NCBI RefSeq assembly: GCF_002954715.1
Contig: NZ_MSCP01000002.1
Coordinates: 3,010 to 67,009, forward strand
DNA from: Aliivibrio sifiae
GTDB taxonomy: Bacteria; Pseudomonadota; Gammaproteobacteria; Enterobacterales; Vibrionaceae
Length of the DNA stretch: 64,000 nucleotides
Direction: 5' to 3'
Below the pieces are notes generated by a model. It was not told the DNA's origin. It made no database searches and saw only the letters and a list, made by a program, of their open reading frames with translations. Position 1 is the stretch's first letter, and each line of letters begins with the position of its first letter. Both the position numbers and the translations under genes were made by a program. This document shows, in pieces, positions 44,970-53,600 of this stretch.

Positions 44970-45509
44970 ATGACATTACGATTAAAATCACTTCTAGCAA
45001 TATCACTTTTATCTTCACCAACTGTTTTTGCTAATTCTTTTGAAGGCCACCGTGTTGGTCTTGGCTTTACGGCGACGGAAGTAGAAGATGTGTGGAGTGG
45101 TGAAGATTATTCAGCGAATGGAATGACGTTTGAGTATGGCTATGATATTAACCGCATCGTTGGTGTTAATGTTTCATATAATAAGGGATCTGGTGATGTG
45201 TCTTTTATCGACATTGATACCAGCACGTTTAAGATTGATACCGACATTGGTTATACTTTTCAATTAACTGATTTTACGATTAAGCCCTACGGTGCAATTG
45301 GATTTTCGAAGTATAAAGAAGAATTTAGCATTGTAGACAATAAGTTAGGTTCATGGAGTGATTCAACCATATTTGTTGGTGTTGGTACAAGAGCGGTGTT
45401 CAACAATCATTTTTATACTGATTTACGTGTTGATTTTATGAATTTAGAAGATGAAGGAGAGGATGTATTTGTCGACCAATTCTCTTTTACGGTTGGTTAT
45501 AAGTTTTAA
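44970..45509 (+). CDS. Small outer-membrane beta-barrel protein (OmpA-like/OmpW-like fold)
   Basis: About 179 aa with a signal peptide ending TVFA and alternating amphipathic strands: GHRVGLGFTAT, GMTFEYGYDINRIVGVNVSY, DIGYTFQLTDFTIKPYGAIG, and a final FSFTVGYKF with the C-terminal aromatic typical of barrel assembly. It is paralogous to the gene at 59779, sharing GHRVG, EYGYDIN-IVG and DIGYTFQ segments. The internal ATG at 44970 is preferred, since the paralogue has the same spacing from its own start. Function unknown; probably an eight-stranded barrel. Confidence 0.8.
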   Translation: MTLRLKSLLAISLLSSPTVFANSFEGHRVGLGFTATEVEDVWSGEDYSANGMTFEYGYDINRIVGVNVSYNKGSGDVSFIDIDTSTFKIDTDIGYTFQLTDFTIKPYGAIGFSKYKEEFSIVDNKLGSWSDSTIFVGVGTRAVFNNHFYTDLRVDFMNLEDEGEDVFVDQFSFTVGYKF

Positions 45510-45548
45510 TTAATTCCTCGTTTTTAGCATTATTACAACGTTAAACAC

Positions 45549-45580
45549 CGATATAAAGCTCTAGATTATTCTGGGGCTTT
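45549..45580 (+). terminator. Terminator after the outer-membrane barrel gene
   Basis: AAGCTCTAGATTATTCTGGGGCTTTTTTATT; the stem joins AAGCTC/T-rich arms. It closely resembles the hairpin at 44803. Confidence 0.75.
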
Positions 45581-45740
45581 TTTATTGTGTATTAAAACGT
45601 CATATTCCTCGACAATGTGATCAAGATCTCTGTATAATCCGCGGCTAGATTTTCTCATTCATCATACTTTCGTCCTTCATCTTTTTGGCTCTCTTAATAG
45701 CCTAATCATGACTTGTCAGTAAACCCTAGGAATTATTTCG

Positions 45741-47354
45741 TTGATACAATCAAACAACATCACAATGCAATTTGGCGCAGAGCCTTTATTTGAAAATATT
45801 TCAGCAAAATTTGGCAACGGTAACCGTTACGGTTTGATCGGCGCGAATGGTTGCGGAAAATCAACCTTCATGAAGATTCTAAGTGGTGCATTAACTCCTA
45901 GTTCTGGCAACGTATCAATGACGCCGGGACAAAAGTTAGGCGTATTGAGTCAAGATCAGTTTGCGTTTGAGAAATTCAACGTAGTTGATGTTGTTATCAT
46001 GGGTGATAAGAAACTATGGGAAATCAAACAAGAGCGTGATCGCATTTATTCACTACCAGAAATGAGTGAAGAAGATGGCATGAAAGTAGCCGAGCTTGAA
46101 AGCGAATTCGCTGAAATGGACGGTTACAGTGCAGAGAGCCGTGCGGGTGATATCCTAATTCAAGCGGGTATTGATGAAACACTTCATTTTGGCCTAATGC
46201 AGCAAGTTGCCCCAGGTTGGAAATTGCGTGTGTTACTAGCGCAAGCATTGTTTGCAAACCCAGATATCTTGCTACTTGATGAACCAACCAACAACTTGGA
46301 CATTAATACGATTAACTGGTTAGCAGAAGAGCTAAACAAGCGTAAATGTACAATGATCATCATTTCGCACGACAGACACTTCTTAAATTCTGTATGTACG
46401 CACATGGCCGATATTGACTACGGTGAATTGCGTATTTACCCTGGTAACTATGAGTACTTCTTAGAAGCATCAAGCCTGATCCGTGATCAGCTATTAGCAG
46501 GCAACGCGAAAAAAGAAGCTGAGATCAGTGAGCTACAAGACTTCGTAAACCGCTTTGGTGCTAATGCATCTAAAGCGAAACAAGCAAGTTCACGTGCGAA
46601 GAAAATGGACAAAATTTCACTGGATGAAGTGAAATCGTCAAGTCGTATGAGCCCATCAATTAACTTTGGTGAAGGTAAGAAATTGCATCGCCAAGCGTTA
46701 GAGCTTGAAAACTTAGGCCATGGTTTTGAAGGCGAAGTGTTATTTGAAGGCGGAAACTTATTACTAGAAGCAGGTACTCGTCTAGCAGTAATCGGTGAAA
46801 ATGGTGTAGGTAAAACGACATTCTTACGCTGTTTAGTTAATGACCTAGAACAAAACGAAGGTATTGTTAAATGGTCTGAAAATGCGTCTTTTGGTTACTG
46901 TCCACAAGATAGCACAGCTGATTTTGATAACGATCTAAGTATCTTTGATTGGATTTCTCAGTGGCGTACAGTTAAGCATGATGACTTGATGGTTCGTGGT
47001 ATTTTGGGGCGTCTGCTATTCACTGCTGATGATACAAATAAGCAAGCTAAAAACTGTTCTGGTGGTGAGAAAAACCGTCTATTGTTTGGCAAGTTAATGA
47101 TGCAAGACATCAATGTCCTTGTTATGGATGAACCAACCAACCACATGGATATGGAAGCGATTGAAGCATTGAACGAAGCATTAAAAGTGTACACTGGTAC
47201 ATTAATCTTTGTAAGTCATGACCGTGAGTTTGTTTCTTCTCTAGCGACACAAATTATTGATGTTAAAGATAAGAAAATAGTGAACTTCCAAGGTACTTAT
47301 GAAGAGTACTTAGATCACCAAGTGAAAATGCTACAGGTTAATATTGCTAAATAA
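45741..47354 (+). CDS. ybiT: ABC-F family ATPase YbiT
   Basis: 537 aa with two ABC domains and no membrane segment: Walker [10 protein letters not shown] and GENGVGKTT, Walker [13 protein letters not shown] and [12 protein letters not shown], and the ABC-F interdomain linker (about 245-310, basic and helical). The starting segment [17 protein letters not shown] and the length match YbiT, a ribosome-associated translation factor. The start is a TTG at 45741, with AGGAA eight bases upstream and no alternative ATG near the conserved start, so low translation initiation is likely. Confidence 0.92.
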   Translation: MIQSNNITMQFGAEPLFENISAKFGNGNRYGLIGANGCGKSTFMKILSGALTPSSGNVSMTPGQKLGVLSQDQFAFEKFNVVDVVIMGDKKLWEIKQERDRIYSLPEMSEEDGMKVAELESEFAEMDGYSAESRAGDILIQAGIDETLHFGLMQQVAPGWKLRVLLAQALFANPDILLLDEPTNNLDINTINWLAEELNKRKCTMIIISHDRHFLNSVCTHMADIDYGELRIYPGNYEYFLEASSLIRDQLLAGNAKKEAEISELQDFVNRFGANASKAKQASSRAKKMDKISLDEVKSSSRMSPSINFGEGKKLHRQALELENLGHGFEGEVLFEGGNLLLEAGTRLAVIGENGVGKTTFLRCLVNDLEQNEGIVKWSENASFGYCPQDSTADFDNDLSIFDWISQWRTVKHDDLMVRGILGRLLFTADDTNKQAKNCSGGEKNRLLFGKLMMQDINVLVMDEPTNHMDMEAIEALNEALKVYTGTLIFVSHDREFVSSLATQIIDVKDKKIVNFQGTYEEYLDHQVKMLQVNIAK

Positions 47355-47390
47355 GCGTATTTCTAAGCAGTAAAATATTAAGTATATTTT

Positions 47391-47428
47391 AAAACGCGAG
47401 ACTGGTTATCAGCTCGCGTTTTTTATTT
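47391..47428. terminator. Bidirectional terminator
   Basis: AAACGCGAG / CTCGCGTTT stem with T run, between ybiT and the convergent NicO-like gene. Confidence 0.88.
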
Positions 47429-47459
47429 CACTCTTTCTGAAAATTGACATCTATGGATA

Positions 47460-48416
47460 CTAGGACAATATCGGCGAAAGCCCATAGCTTGGTGTTAAAA
47501 TAAGGATTAACGCCATTGTTATTAAAAATAATCCAGCAAAGCATTTAATAAACATAGGAATGATTGCGTTAACATCAAAAGATGCATTGGAATAAAGTTG
47601 TATTACTTTTCTTCCTGATACCGTTAAAAAAGCGATTGTTGATGTCGTAATTGCAGTACCGATTGACATCAAAAAAGTACCAATAATACCAATCCAATAT
47701 AAATGAGTTAAGCTGGAAAAGAACAATACCAAAATAGATCCAGAACAAGGTCTTAAGCCTATACTTAAAATAATCATTAAGTATTCTTTAAGACTTGATG
47801 CTGCTGATAATTTTTCCGGATCGGCTGAATGATTATGACCGCATCCACATTGACCATCGTGCTTATCGGGATGAATTGATGAATAAGAAACATAAAACGA
47901 CTTAATTGCCTTATAAATCAATTGCACACCTAATATTCCCACAACACCACCACTATAAATGGTTAAGTCACTAACGGTGGCATTGAGTTTATGCATTGTT
48001 TCCTTCAATACAAAAAGAAATACAGAGACCAAAGTAACAGCAACTATTGCTTGTAAAATGGCTGCGCAAACAGTAATAAAAATACCTGCTTTGAATTTTG
48101 TATTACTTGTTGCTAAGTAGGTACTGACAACAACTTTGCCATGTCCTGGTCCCAGAGCATGTAATATCCCATATAAAAAACAGACGCCAAGAATGATTAA
48201 TTGAGCGTGTTTTCCACCATCATAAAATTGGTCAGTTAAATAATCTAATGACTCTTTCTGCCAGTGAATACTGTTCATTAATATTACTGGCCAAAAATGC
48301 CAAAGAGCTAATATCAAAAGAGAAAAAACACTTGAGATGAGTAAGGCTGGCCTAACAATACTTTTTGTATTTGTCTCTATGGTTAATGGTTTTATGTTGT
48401 ATATCTTCACAATCAA
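47460..48416 (-). CDS. NicO/RcnA-family nickel-cobalt type metal transporter
   Basis: 318 aa with about seven membrane helices. Family motifs HALGPGHGKVVVSTYL and GLRPCSGSILVLFF are present, and a histidine/cysteine cytoplasmic loop (GQCGCGHNHS) could bind metal. NicO members include nickel/cobalt exporters (RcnA) and importers, so direction cannot be told. It is the last gene of a five-gene operon headed by a metal ABC importer behind a Zur-like site, so zinc or another divalent metal is likely. It is separated by five bases from the DUF1007 gene. Confidence 0.82.
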   Translation of the reverse strand: MIVKIYNIKPLTIETNTKSIVRPALLISSVFSLLILALWHFWPVILMNSIHWQKESLDYLTDQFYDGGKHAQLIILGVCFLYGILHALGPGHGKVVVSTYLATSNTKFKAGIFITVCAAILQAIVAVTLVSVFLFVLKETMHKLNATVSDLTIYSGGVVGILGVQLIYKAIKSFYVSYSSIHPDKHDGQCGCGHNHSADPEKLSAASSLKEYLMIILSIGLRPCSGSILVLFFSSLTHLYWIGIIGTFLMSIGTAITTSTIAFLTVSGRKVIQLYSNASFDVNAIIPMFIKCFAGLFLITMALILILTPSYGLSPILS

Positions 48417-48421
48417 CCTTA

Positions 48422-49081
48422 CTAATTAGGTTTACAATTCAATTTGACGCTTTGAGTAAATATTTGTCCTAACTGATAATCAGGATTAGCATCAATAGGC
48501 AAAGTCATCGCTCTGTTTATTTGAGCCGTGGTAGGGTGAGGTTTAATTAACTGAACATGGCAACTGGATTTGAGTGTTGTAGCGAATGTGATATCACTTT
48601 TAGAACGCCATGACATATCGACATAATAGGTAGGGTCAAAAATTTTTAGAGTAAGCAGTTTGTTATGAAATTCATAAGGTTTTTCAAGACTCAGTGTAAA
48701 GGTTAGTTTTGCCTTCCCCTTATATGTCGTTAGTTGTTCGTCATTAACCGATTTGAATGTCATTGGTTTCTGCTCATGGCTTACATTAGTAAAATAGTGA
48801 GATTTCCCCATGTTATCGATGACTGATTTTACTAATTTTTTTAATGTTTCTTTTTGATGGAGAGGAGACATATCTTCCCCATCAAATAAATAAGCGGTTG
48901 TCATCCTATCGAATGTCCACTGCATTTTAAAACCGGTTAATGTATGATTTTCACCTAACACTTTCGCCTGTAAGTCGACCCATGAATGAGGATGTGCCCA
49001 AACGGAGGTTGATACAAAACTAATCAAAAAAAGTGCAAATTTTAGATATATACGGTAATTAAATTTAGTCGACTTTCTCAT
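48422..49081 (-). CDS. DUF1007-family periplasmic protein
   Basis: 219 aa with a signal peptide (LKFALFLISFVSTSVWA). The mature protein begins HPHSWVDLQ, a histidine-rich start typical of DUF1007, and could bind a metal through its new N terminus. DUF1007 and NicO genes are commonly adjacent in gammaproteobacteria, suggesting a joint metal-handling role. Two cysteines (SSCHVQ, KLNCKP) may form a disulfide. The gene is eight bases after the substrate-binding protein gene. Confidence 0.85.
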   Translation of the reverse strand: MRKSTKFNYRIYLKFALFLISFVSTSVWAHPHSWVDLQAKVLGENHTLTGFKMQWTFDRMTTAYLFDGEDMSPLHQKETLKKLVKSVIDNMGKSHYFTNVSHEQKPMTFKSVNDEQLTTYKGKAKLTFTLSLEKPYEFHNKLLTLKIFDPTYYVDMSWRSKSDITFATTLKSSCHVQLIKPHPTTAQINRAMTLPIDANPDYQLGQIFTQSVKLNCKPN

Positions 49082-49089
49082 GACTTCAC

Positions 49090-49974
49090 CTATTTCATTG
49101 TGTTAGCAATGATTGTTACATTATGTTCAAATGCTTTGGCATAAGTGTTTGCATCATTGGCATCTGAAAGTGCTTCTGGATACAATTTACCACCTTCTTT
49201 AGCCCCTGTGGCTGCACCAATTTGACGAACTAATCTAGGGTCCGCTTGGTCTTCCATGAAGTATGTGTTGATGTCTTCTGCTTTAATTTGAGTGATTAAA
49301 CTTGCAACCTTTTGCGTACTTGCTTCAGACTCTGTTGAATACCCCTGCGGAGCTAAAAATTCAACGCCATATTCAGCGCCAAAGTACCCAAAGGCATCAT
49401 GGCTAGTTAGTACTTTTTTCTTTTCCTTCGGAATTGCGTTAAAAGTATCGATTGCCCAGTTATTCAGTTTTGTTAGTTCTGCAATATAGCGGTGACCACG
49501 CTCTTTAAAATACTCGGCATCTTGAGGGTCTGCTAAAATTAATGCGTTCATCACATTTGTCGCGTACACAATGCCATTTGCCATACTATTCCATGCATGT
49601 GGGTCAACCATTTTTTCACCGTCATCAATCATGCTACGAGTTTGAATTCCGGTCGATGCAGTAATGACTTCACCTTTATAACCCGATGCTTTGACTAACC
49701 TTTCCATCCAACCTTCTAGGCCAAAACCACTAATAAAAACAACGTCAGCTTGGTTTAGCGTAATACTGTCTTTAGGGGTAGGGTAAAAAGCATGGGGGTC
49801 ACTATTAGGACCAATTAACGAGGTAACTTCAACATGCTCGCCACCAACTTGTTTAACAATATCAGCCAATACTGAAAAGCTTGCCACGGTGTTTACTGTT
49901 TTTGCCATAGCGGAGCCGCTGCATAGCAAGATTAGTGTCGCGCTGGATATTTTCATTGCTTTTAATACATTCAT
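49090..49974 (-). CDS. Metal ABC transporter substrate-binding protein (ZnuA/SitA family)
   Basis: 294 aa with a signal peptide ending SAMA. Cluster A-1 metal ligands are in SDPHAFYPT, VDPHAWNS, LTSHDAFGYF and a final aspartate/glutamate near MEDQADPRL. The His/Asp-rich loop of true ZnuA is missing, so the metal (zinc, manganese or other) is not settled by the protein alone; the Zur-like operator upstream argues for zinc. It delivers the metal to the permease/ATPase encoded upstream. Confidence 0.9.
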   Translation of the reverse strand: MNVLKAMKISSATLILLCSGSAMAKTVNTVASFSVLADIVKQVGGEHVEVTSLIGPNSDPHAFYPTPKDSITLNQADVVFISGFGLEGWMERLVKASGYKGEVITASTGIQTRSMIDDGEKMVDPHAWNSMANGIVYATNVMNALILADPQDAEYFKERGHRYIAELTKLNNWAIDTFNAIPKEKKKVLTSHDAFGYFGAEYGVEFLAPQGYSTESEASTQKVASLITQIKAEDINTYFMEDQADPRLVRQIGAATGAKEGGKLYPEALSDANDANTYAKAFEHNVTIIANTMK

Positions 49975-50001
49975 TACTTTATTTCTCTATCTTATTTATG
50001 A

Positions 50002-50844
50002 TCATTGTCTAAACATTCCTTTTTTATTTCCCCACAAAATCGACAGTACAAAAAAGAATGTGGCGGATAAAATAATTGCAGGACCAGCCGGAATAGATTG
50101 ATACCAAGACCACGTTAACCCAATAATAGAGCTTAAGATCCCGAACATTATAGATAGGAGCATCATATTCATAAGTTTGTCTGTCCAGCATCGTGCAGAG
50201 ATTGCAGGTAACATCATTAACCCAACCGACATCAATGTACCAAGAACTTGAAAACCGGCAATTAAATTTAAAACAACCAATCCCATGAATAATCCATGTA
50301 TATACATCGAATAATGAGGAGATCGAATAGAAAAGAAATTGGAATTAAAGGATTCATATACGATAGCCCTATATAAAACCGAAAGGACGACTAAAGTAAT
50401 ACTAACTACGATGCCAATAAAAATGAGTGCGTTATTATCTACCGCTAATAAAGAACCAAATAGAAGATGTAATAGATCAATGCTATTTTTCTTATACGAA
50501 ACGAGAATAACCCCAAGAGCAAGAGAGCCTAAATACAATCCAGCAAAGGTCGAGTCCTCATTTAAACGAGCCTTTCGGCTAATGACTCCAGATAAAAGGG
50601 TTACGACTAACCCTGCGACAAATCCCCCAATGCCCATTGATAACAAAGACATTCCTGAGAATAGATAACCAATAGCGACTCCGGGTAATACGGCATGGGA
50701 TAGAGCATCTCCCACAAGGCTCATTCTTCTTAATAAAAGAAAAATGCCAAGAGGAGGTAAGCTCAGAGAAAGAATTATGCAGGCAAGAATAGATCGGCGC
50801 ATAAACCCAAATTGAAGATAGGCATCAAATATATGAATAGACAT
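50002..50844 (-). CDS. Metal ABC transporter permease (ZnuB-like)
   Basis: 280 aa, the standard ABC-3 family length, with about eight membrane helices. The segment GDALSHAVLPGVAIGYLF is the typical ABC-3 signature at the first cytoplasmic/transport loop. It pairs with the ATPase, nine bases upstream, and the substrate-binding protein, 28 bases downstream. Confidence 0.92.
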   Translation of the reverse strand: MSIHIFDAYLQFGFMRRSILACIILSLSLPPLGIFLLLRRMSLVGDALSHAVLPGVAIGYLFSGMSLLSMGIGGFVAGLVVTLLSGVISRKARLNEDSTFAGLYLGSLALGVILVSYKKNSIDLLHLLFGSLLAVDNNALIFIGIVVSITLVVLSVLYRAIVYESFNSNFFSIRSPHYSMYIHGLFMGLVVLNLIAGFQVLGTLMSVGLMMLPAISARCWTDKLMNMMLLSIMFGILSSIIGLTWSWYQSIPAGPAIILSATFFFVLSILWGNKKGMFRQ

Positions 50845-50852
50845 AAATAAGG

Positions 50853-51524
50853 TTAATTCTCTTTTTCTACAGTAGGCATTTCATTAAATTCCACGTCATT
50901 ACAACCAGTGTGACGGTCAAAGCGAATCAAGTGTGTAAAATTATTTTCAACAATCGTACTGTCATGTAATACCGCAATAATTGTTTTCCCTTCTGTATTC
51001 AGCTTCATTATTAGTGCTAATAACACTTGTTGTGTTTCTTCATCGATGCCCGTAAATGGTTCATCCATTAGCATAATGGGTAAGTCTTGCACTAGCATTC
51101 GGGCAAATAACATTCTTTGAAATTCACCTCCAGATAAAGCGTTAATGCTTACACTTGATAAATGAGCAATCCCAACTTGTTCAAGAGCGGTGAACACGCG
51201 AGCTTTATCTGGATACAGCCAATGTGTGATCTTCTTTCTAGGCCAGCAGCCCATTGAGACGACTTCAAAAACATTAATAGGAAAATCATGATCGATATGA
51301 GAATGCTGAGGTAACCAAGCGATATTTTGCTTTAGCGTTATTGGGCATGAAATATTCCCTGAAATAGCGGGTAATAATCCGCAAAGAGTTTTAGAGAAAG
51401 TGGACTTCCCGCTGCCATTTGGGCCAACGATGGCTGTCAAACTTCCTTGTAATATTTCTCCAGAAATAGAAGATGATATAGGAAGGTTTTGATAGCCAAT
51501 AACCAAATCTTGAATAATCATCAT
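50853..51524 (-). CDS. Metal ABC transporter ATPase (ZnuC-like)
   Basis: About 223 aa: Walker A VGPNGSGKST, signature LSGGEFQRM, Walker B LPIMLMDEPFTGID and switch histidine in IAVLHDSTI. The paired ATGs at 51524 and 51521 begin the conserved IIQDLVIGYQN; the GTG at 51557 would add 11 unconserved residues. First gene of the five-gene metal operon, with a Zur-like palindrome about 155 bases upstream. Confidence 0.9.
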   Translation of the reverse strand: MMIIQDLVIGYQNLPISSSISGEILQGSLTAIVGPNGSGKSTFSKTLCGLLPAISGNISCPITLKQNIAWLPQHSHIDHDFPINVFEVVSMGCWPRKKITHWLYPDKARVFTALEQVGIAHLSSVSINALSGGEFQRMLFARMLVQDLPIMLMDEPFTGIDEETQQVLLALIMKLNTEGKTIIAVLHDSTIVENNFTHLIRFDRHTGCNDVEFNEMPTVEKEN

Positions 51525-51676
51525 GCTAGAGAAATAGCCCAAAAAATACCTATCCACACTAATGTAAACAAGGGAAGTAACAACATTATCCGGATGAGAC
51601 CTGACATTGATAATATGTTTCTATTTATCTGAACGAGTATTTTATGCATTATGTAGACTTCGATATAACCTATTAA

Positions 51677-51698
51677 TTGTTATGTTATAACGTAACAA
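51677..51698. promoter_or_regulatory. Zur-like operator
   Basis: TTGTTATGTTATAACGTAACAA is a 22-bp near-perfect palindrome (one mismatched pair) containing the GTTATAAC core of gammaproteobacterial Zur boxes. It lies between the ABC ATPase gene and the divergent exonuclease gene and would repress the metal operon when zinc is plentiful. Confidence 0.68.
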
Positions 51699-51852
51699 AA
51701 TGTAAGTTTTGTTGCAAATATTAATATCAATTAAATAAGCCCGTCATTGGTACATTGTTGTTTTTACTAAATGAATATCTGTATTTAGATGTGTTATTTA
51801 TAAGGCGTAGAAGTGGTATAATCATCGATTAATTACTCATTTGGAATCTTTT

Positions 51853-52476
51853 GTGTCCCTTACTCTATCTGCAAATACCGTTGTTGTACTCGATTTTGAA
51901 ACGACTGGCTTATCACCTAATCAAGGCGATCGCGCTATAGAAATTGGTGCGGTGAAGTTAGAAAATGGTGTCATTGTTGATCGTTTCCAAAAACTGATGA
52001 ACCCCGGTTTTAGAGTGAGTTCGTTCATTGCGAATTACACTGGTATTACTAATGCTATGCTGGCAGAGGCGGATGATTGTGCAACGGTCATGCATAACTT
52101 TGCTGATTTTATTCAAGGGTGTAATTTAGTTGCTCATAATGCCTCGTTTGACCAACGTTTTTTAGATGCTGAGCTTGATGTAATCCAACGAGATTATGAT
52201 GGGACATTTGCATGTTCATTATTGGTATCAAGACGATTAACTCAAGATGCGCCATCGCATAAGTTGGGAGAATTAGTGGCTTATCACCAAATAGATAACG
52301 ATGGTGTATTTCACCGAGCATTGGCCGATGCAGAAGTTACTGCATCATTGTGGCAAGTGTTGTTGGATACTTTACAAAGTGATTATTCAATTACAAACCC
52401 TGATTTTTCATTAATGCAAAAAATTGCGAAGATGCCAAAAGGATCAATCGATCAATTTTTAAAGAAACAGGGTTAA
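51853..52476 (+). CDS. DEDD-type 3'-5' exonuclease (DNA polymerase III epsilon-like)
   Basis: About 207 aa. Exo[12 protein letters not shown], Exo[15 protein letters not shown] and Exo[14 protein letters not shown] motifs supply the four acidic metal ligands, and the histidine of the DEDDh class is visible in HRALADAE. The GTG at 51853 has TTGGA seven bases upstream; the TTG at 51841 is part of that site. It is a stand-alone exonuclease, not the main DnaQ (which is longer and on the other chromosome in vibrios). It may degrade single-stranded DNA or small oligonucleotides. Confidence 0.85.
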   Translation: MSLTLSANTVVVLDFETTGLSPNQGDRAIEIGAVKLENGVIVDRFQKLMNPGFRVSSFIANYTGITNAMLAEADDCATVMHNFADFIQGCNLVAHNASFDQRFLDAELDVIQRDYDGTFACSLLVSRRLTQDAPSHKLGELVAYHQIDNDGVFHRALADAEVTASLWQVLLDTLQSDYSITNPDFSLMQKIAKMPKGSIDQFLKKQG

Positions 52477-52495
52477 TTAAGGCACTATATCCTAT

Positions 52496-52531
52496 AAACG
52501 CTTATGCTTTATTTCAGCATAAGCGTTTTAT
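52496..52531. terminator. Bidirectional terminator
   Basis: AAACGCTTATGCT / AGCATAAGCGTTT with a seven-base loop, then TATT. It touches the 3' end of the convergent small Trp-rich gene. Confidence 0.88.
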
Positions 52532-52740
52532 TTCCAGCCAGAAAGCCAATGTTCTTGGTTTTTTAACTCTTGCCAATCCAAGACTTGTGTTCGTTTTGTC
52601 ATTACTGCTTCTATCAAACAATGTGTCACTTCATGCTCTTCAAATTCAATCTCTGTAATTAAAAAATGCTTTTCTTTTTTTACTGGATTAACTGCTGTCC
52701 ATTTGCTGTTTAATAGTTTTTTAGGATTAATTTGATTCAT
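52528..52740 (-). CDS. TIGR02450-family small Trp-rich protein
   Basis: 70 aa. Begins MNQINPKKLLNSKWTAVNP and contains DWQELKNQEHWLSGW; the spacing of tryptophans and the KHFLITE-type middle match the TIGR02450 family common in marine gammaproteobacteria. Three consecutive ATGs are present; the third (52740) is best spaced from AGGA. Function unknown; cytoplasmic. The terminator stem ends in its stop codon. Confidence 0.78.
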   Translation of the reverse strand: MNQINPKKLLNSKWTAVNPVKKEKHFLITEIEFEEHEVTHCLIEAVMTKRTQVLDWQELKNQEHWLSGWK

Positions 52741-52874
52741 CATCATTCCTCAGGTATTTATTTTTAAGTCATTGTTATGTGGTTTATAAAGCATAGATCA
52801 AATAGATTAAGTTCGTGGTTTAGATACAATGATTTTTAATCAAAACTGTATTTCACAATATAAACTGATATTAT

Positions 52875-52888
52875 TGAACAAGTGTTCA
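52875..52888. promoter_or_regulatory. TetR-type operator in front of the regulator gene
   Basis: TGAACAAGTGTTCA (TGAAC-N4-GTTCA) lies 22 bases before the tetR start and would autoregulate it. The same TGAAC-N4-GTTCA form occurs twice upstream of the AhpD-like gene at 57469 and 57493. Confidence 0.7.
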
Positions 52889-52910
52889 GGTTTTTTGAGA
52901 GTGATTCATT

Positions 52911-53504
52911 ATGGCAAAAACAGCCAAATTTAATAGAGATGATGTCATAGAGAAGGCGACCAATCTTTATTGGGAAAAGGGATTTCATGCGACTTCAATG
53001 CGTAATCTTCAAGATGTGGTTGATATGCGTCCTGGCAGCATTTACGCGACATTTGGTAGCAAAGAAGGCTTATTTAAAGAAGTGTTGCACAAATACACAG
53101 AGATAGGTGTTGGGCAAATTGCTGAATGTAAAGCCAGTAGCTCATCCTCTCTTGAAGCACTGAAAAATTTCATCACTTTGATTGTGTTTGAAAGCCAAAA
53201 ATCGGCTCCAAGTGGCATGTGCATGCTAGCAAAAACGATTGCAGAATTAACTGAAGAGAACGCAGAGCTACTTGTTGAAACGAAAAAAATGCTAACAATC
53301 ATGGAAGGTCAATTTATTATCTTACTAGAAGAGGCTCAACAGCAGGATGAGGTAAGTAAAGATAAAGATGCAGTTCAATTGGCGCGTTTTGTTCAAGTAC
53401 AAATTATGGGATTAAGAGCCTACGCGTGCGCTAGTAATGGAGATGCACCATTAAAACAAATGATTGATGATATGTTTACTCTTTTACAAGAACGTATTAA
53501 TTAA
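52911..53504 (+). CDS. TetR/AcrR-family transcriptional regulator
   Basis: 197 aa. N-terminal helix-turn-helix (about 10-55) with GFHATSMRNLQDVVDMRPGSIYATFGSKEGLF is a full TetR signature; the C-terminal all-helix ligand domain includes FESQKSAPSGMCMLAKT, with a cysteine that might sense electrophiles as in NemR-like regulators. It probably represses itself through the palindrome at 52875 and, by operator identity, the AhpD-like gene at 56854-57399. The ligand is unknown. Confidence 0.9.
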   Translation: MAKTAKFNRDDVIEKATNLYWEKGFHATSMRNLQDVVDMRPGSIYATFGSKEGLFKEVLHKYTEIGVGQIAECKASSSSSLEALKNFITLIVFESQKSAPSGMCMLAKTIAELTEENAELLVETKKMLTIMEGQFIILLEEAQQQDEVSKDKDAVQLARFVQVQIMGLRAYACASNGDAPLKQMIDDMFTLLQERIN

Positions 53505-53548
53505 TGTTTCGTACCAAGAAAGAATAGAATGTGTTTTTATTAAAACTC

Positions 53549-53580
53549 TGCCTTTATCTATTGTAAAGGCAGGTGCTTTA
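53549..53580 (+). terminator. tetR terminator
   Basis: CTGCCTTTA / TAAAGGCAG stem with a seven-base loop, followed by a weak T-rich tract. Confidence 0.7.
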
Positions 53581-53600
53581 ATTTTAGTGCAACAAGTGTT

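Noticed and set aside
52370-52382. TTTACAAAGTGA as a parS2 site
   Set aside because: Right arm does not match TGTAAA; similar half-sites are common and were not counted.
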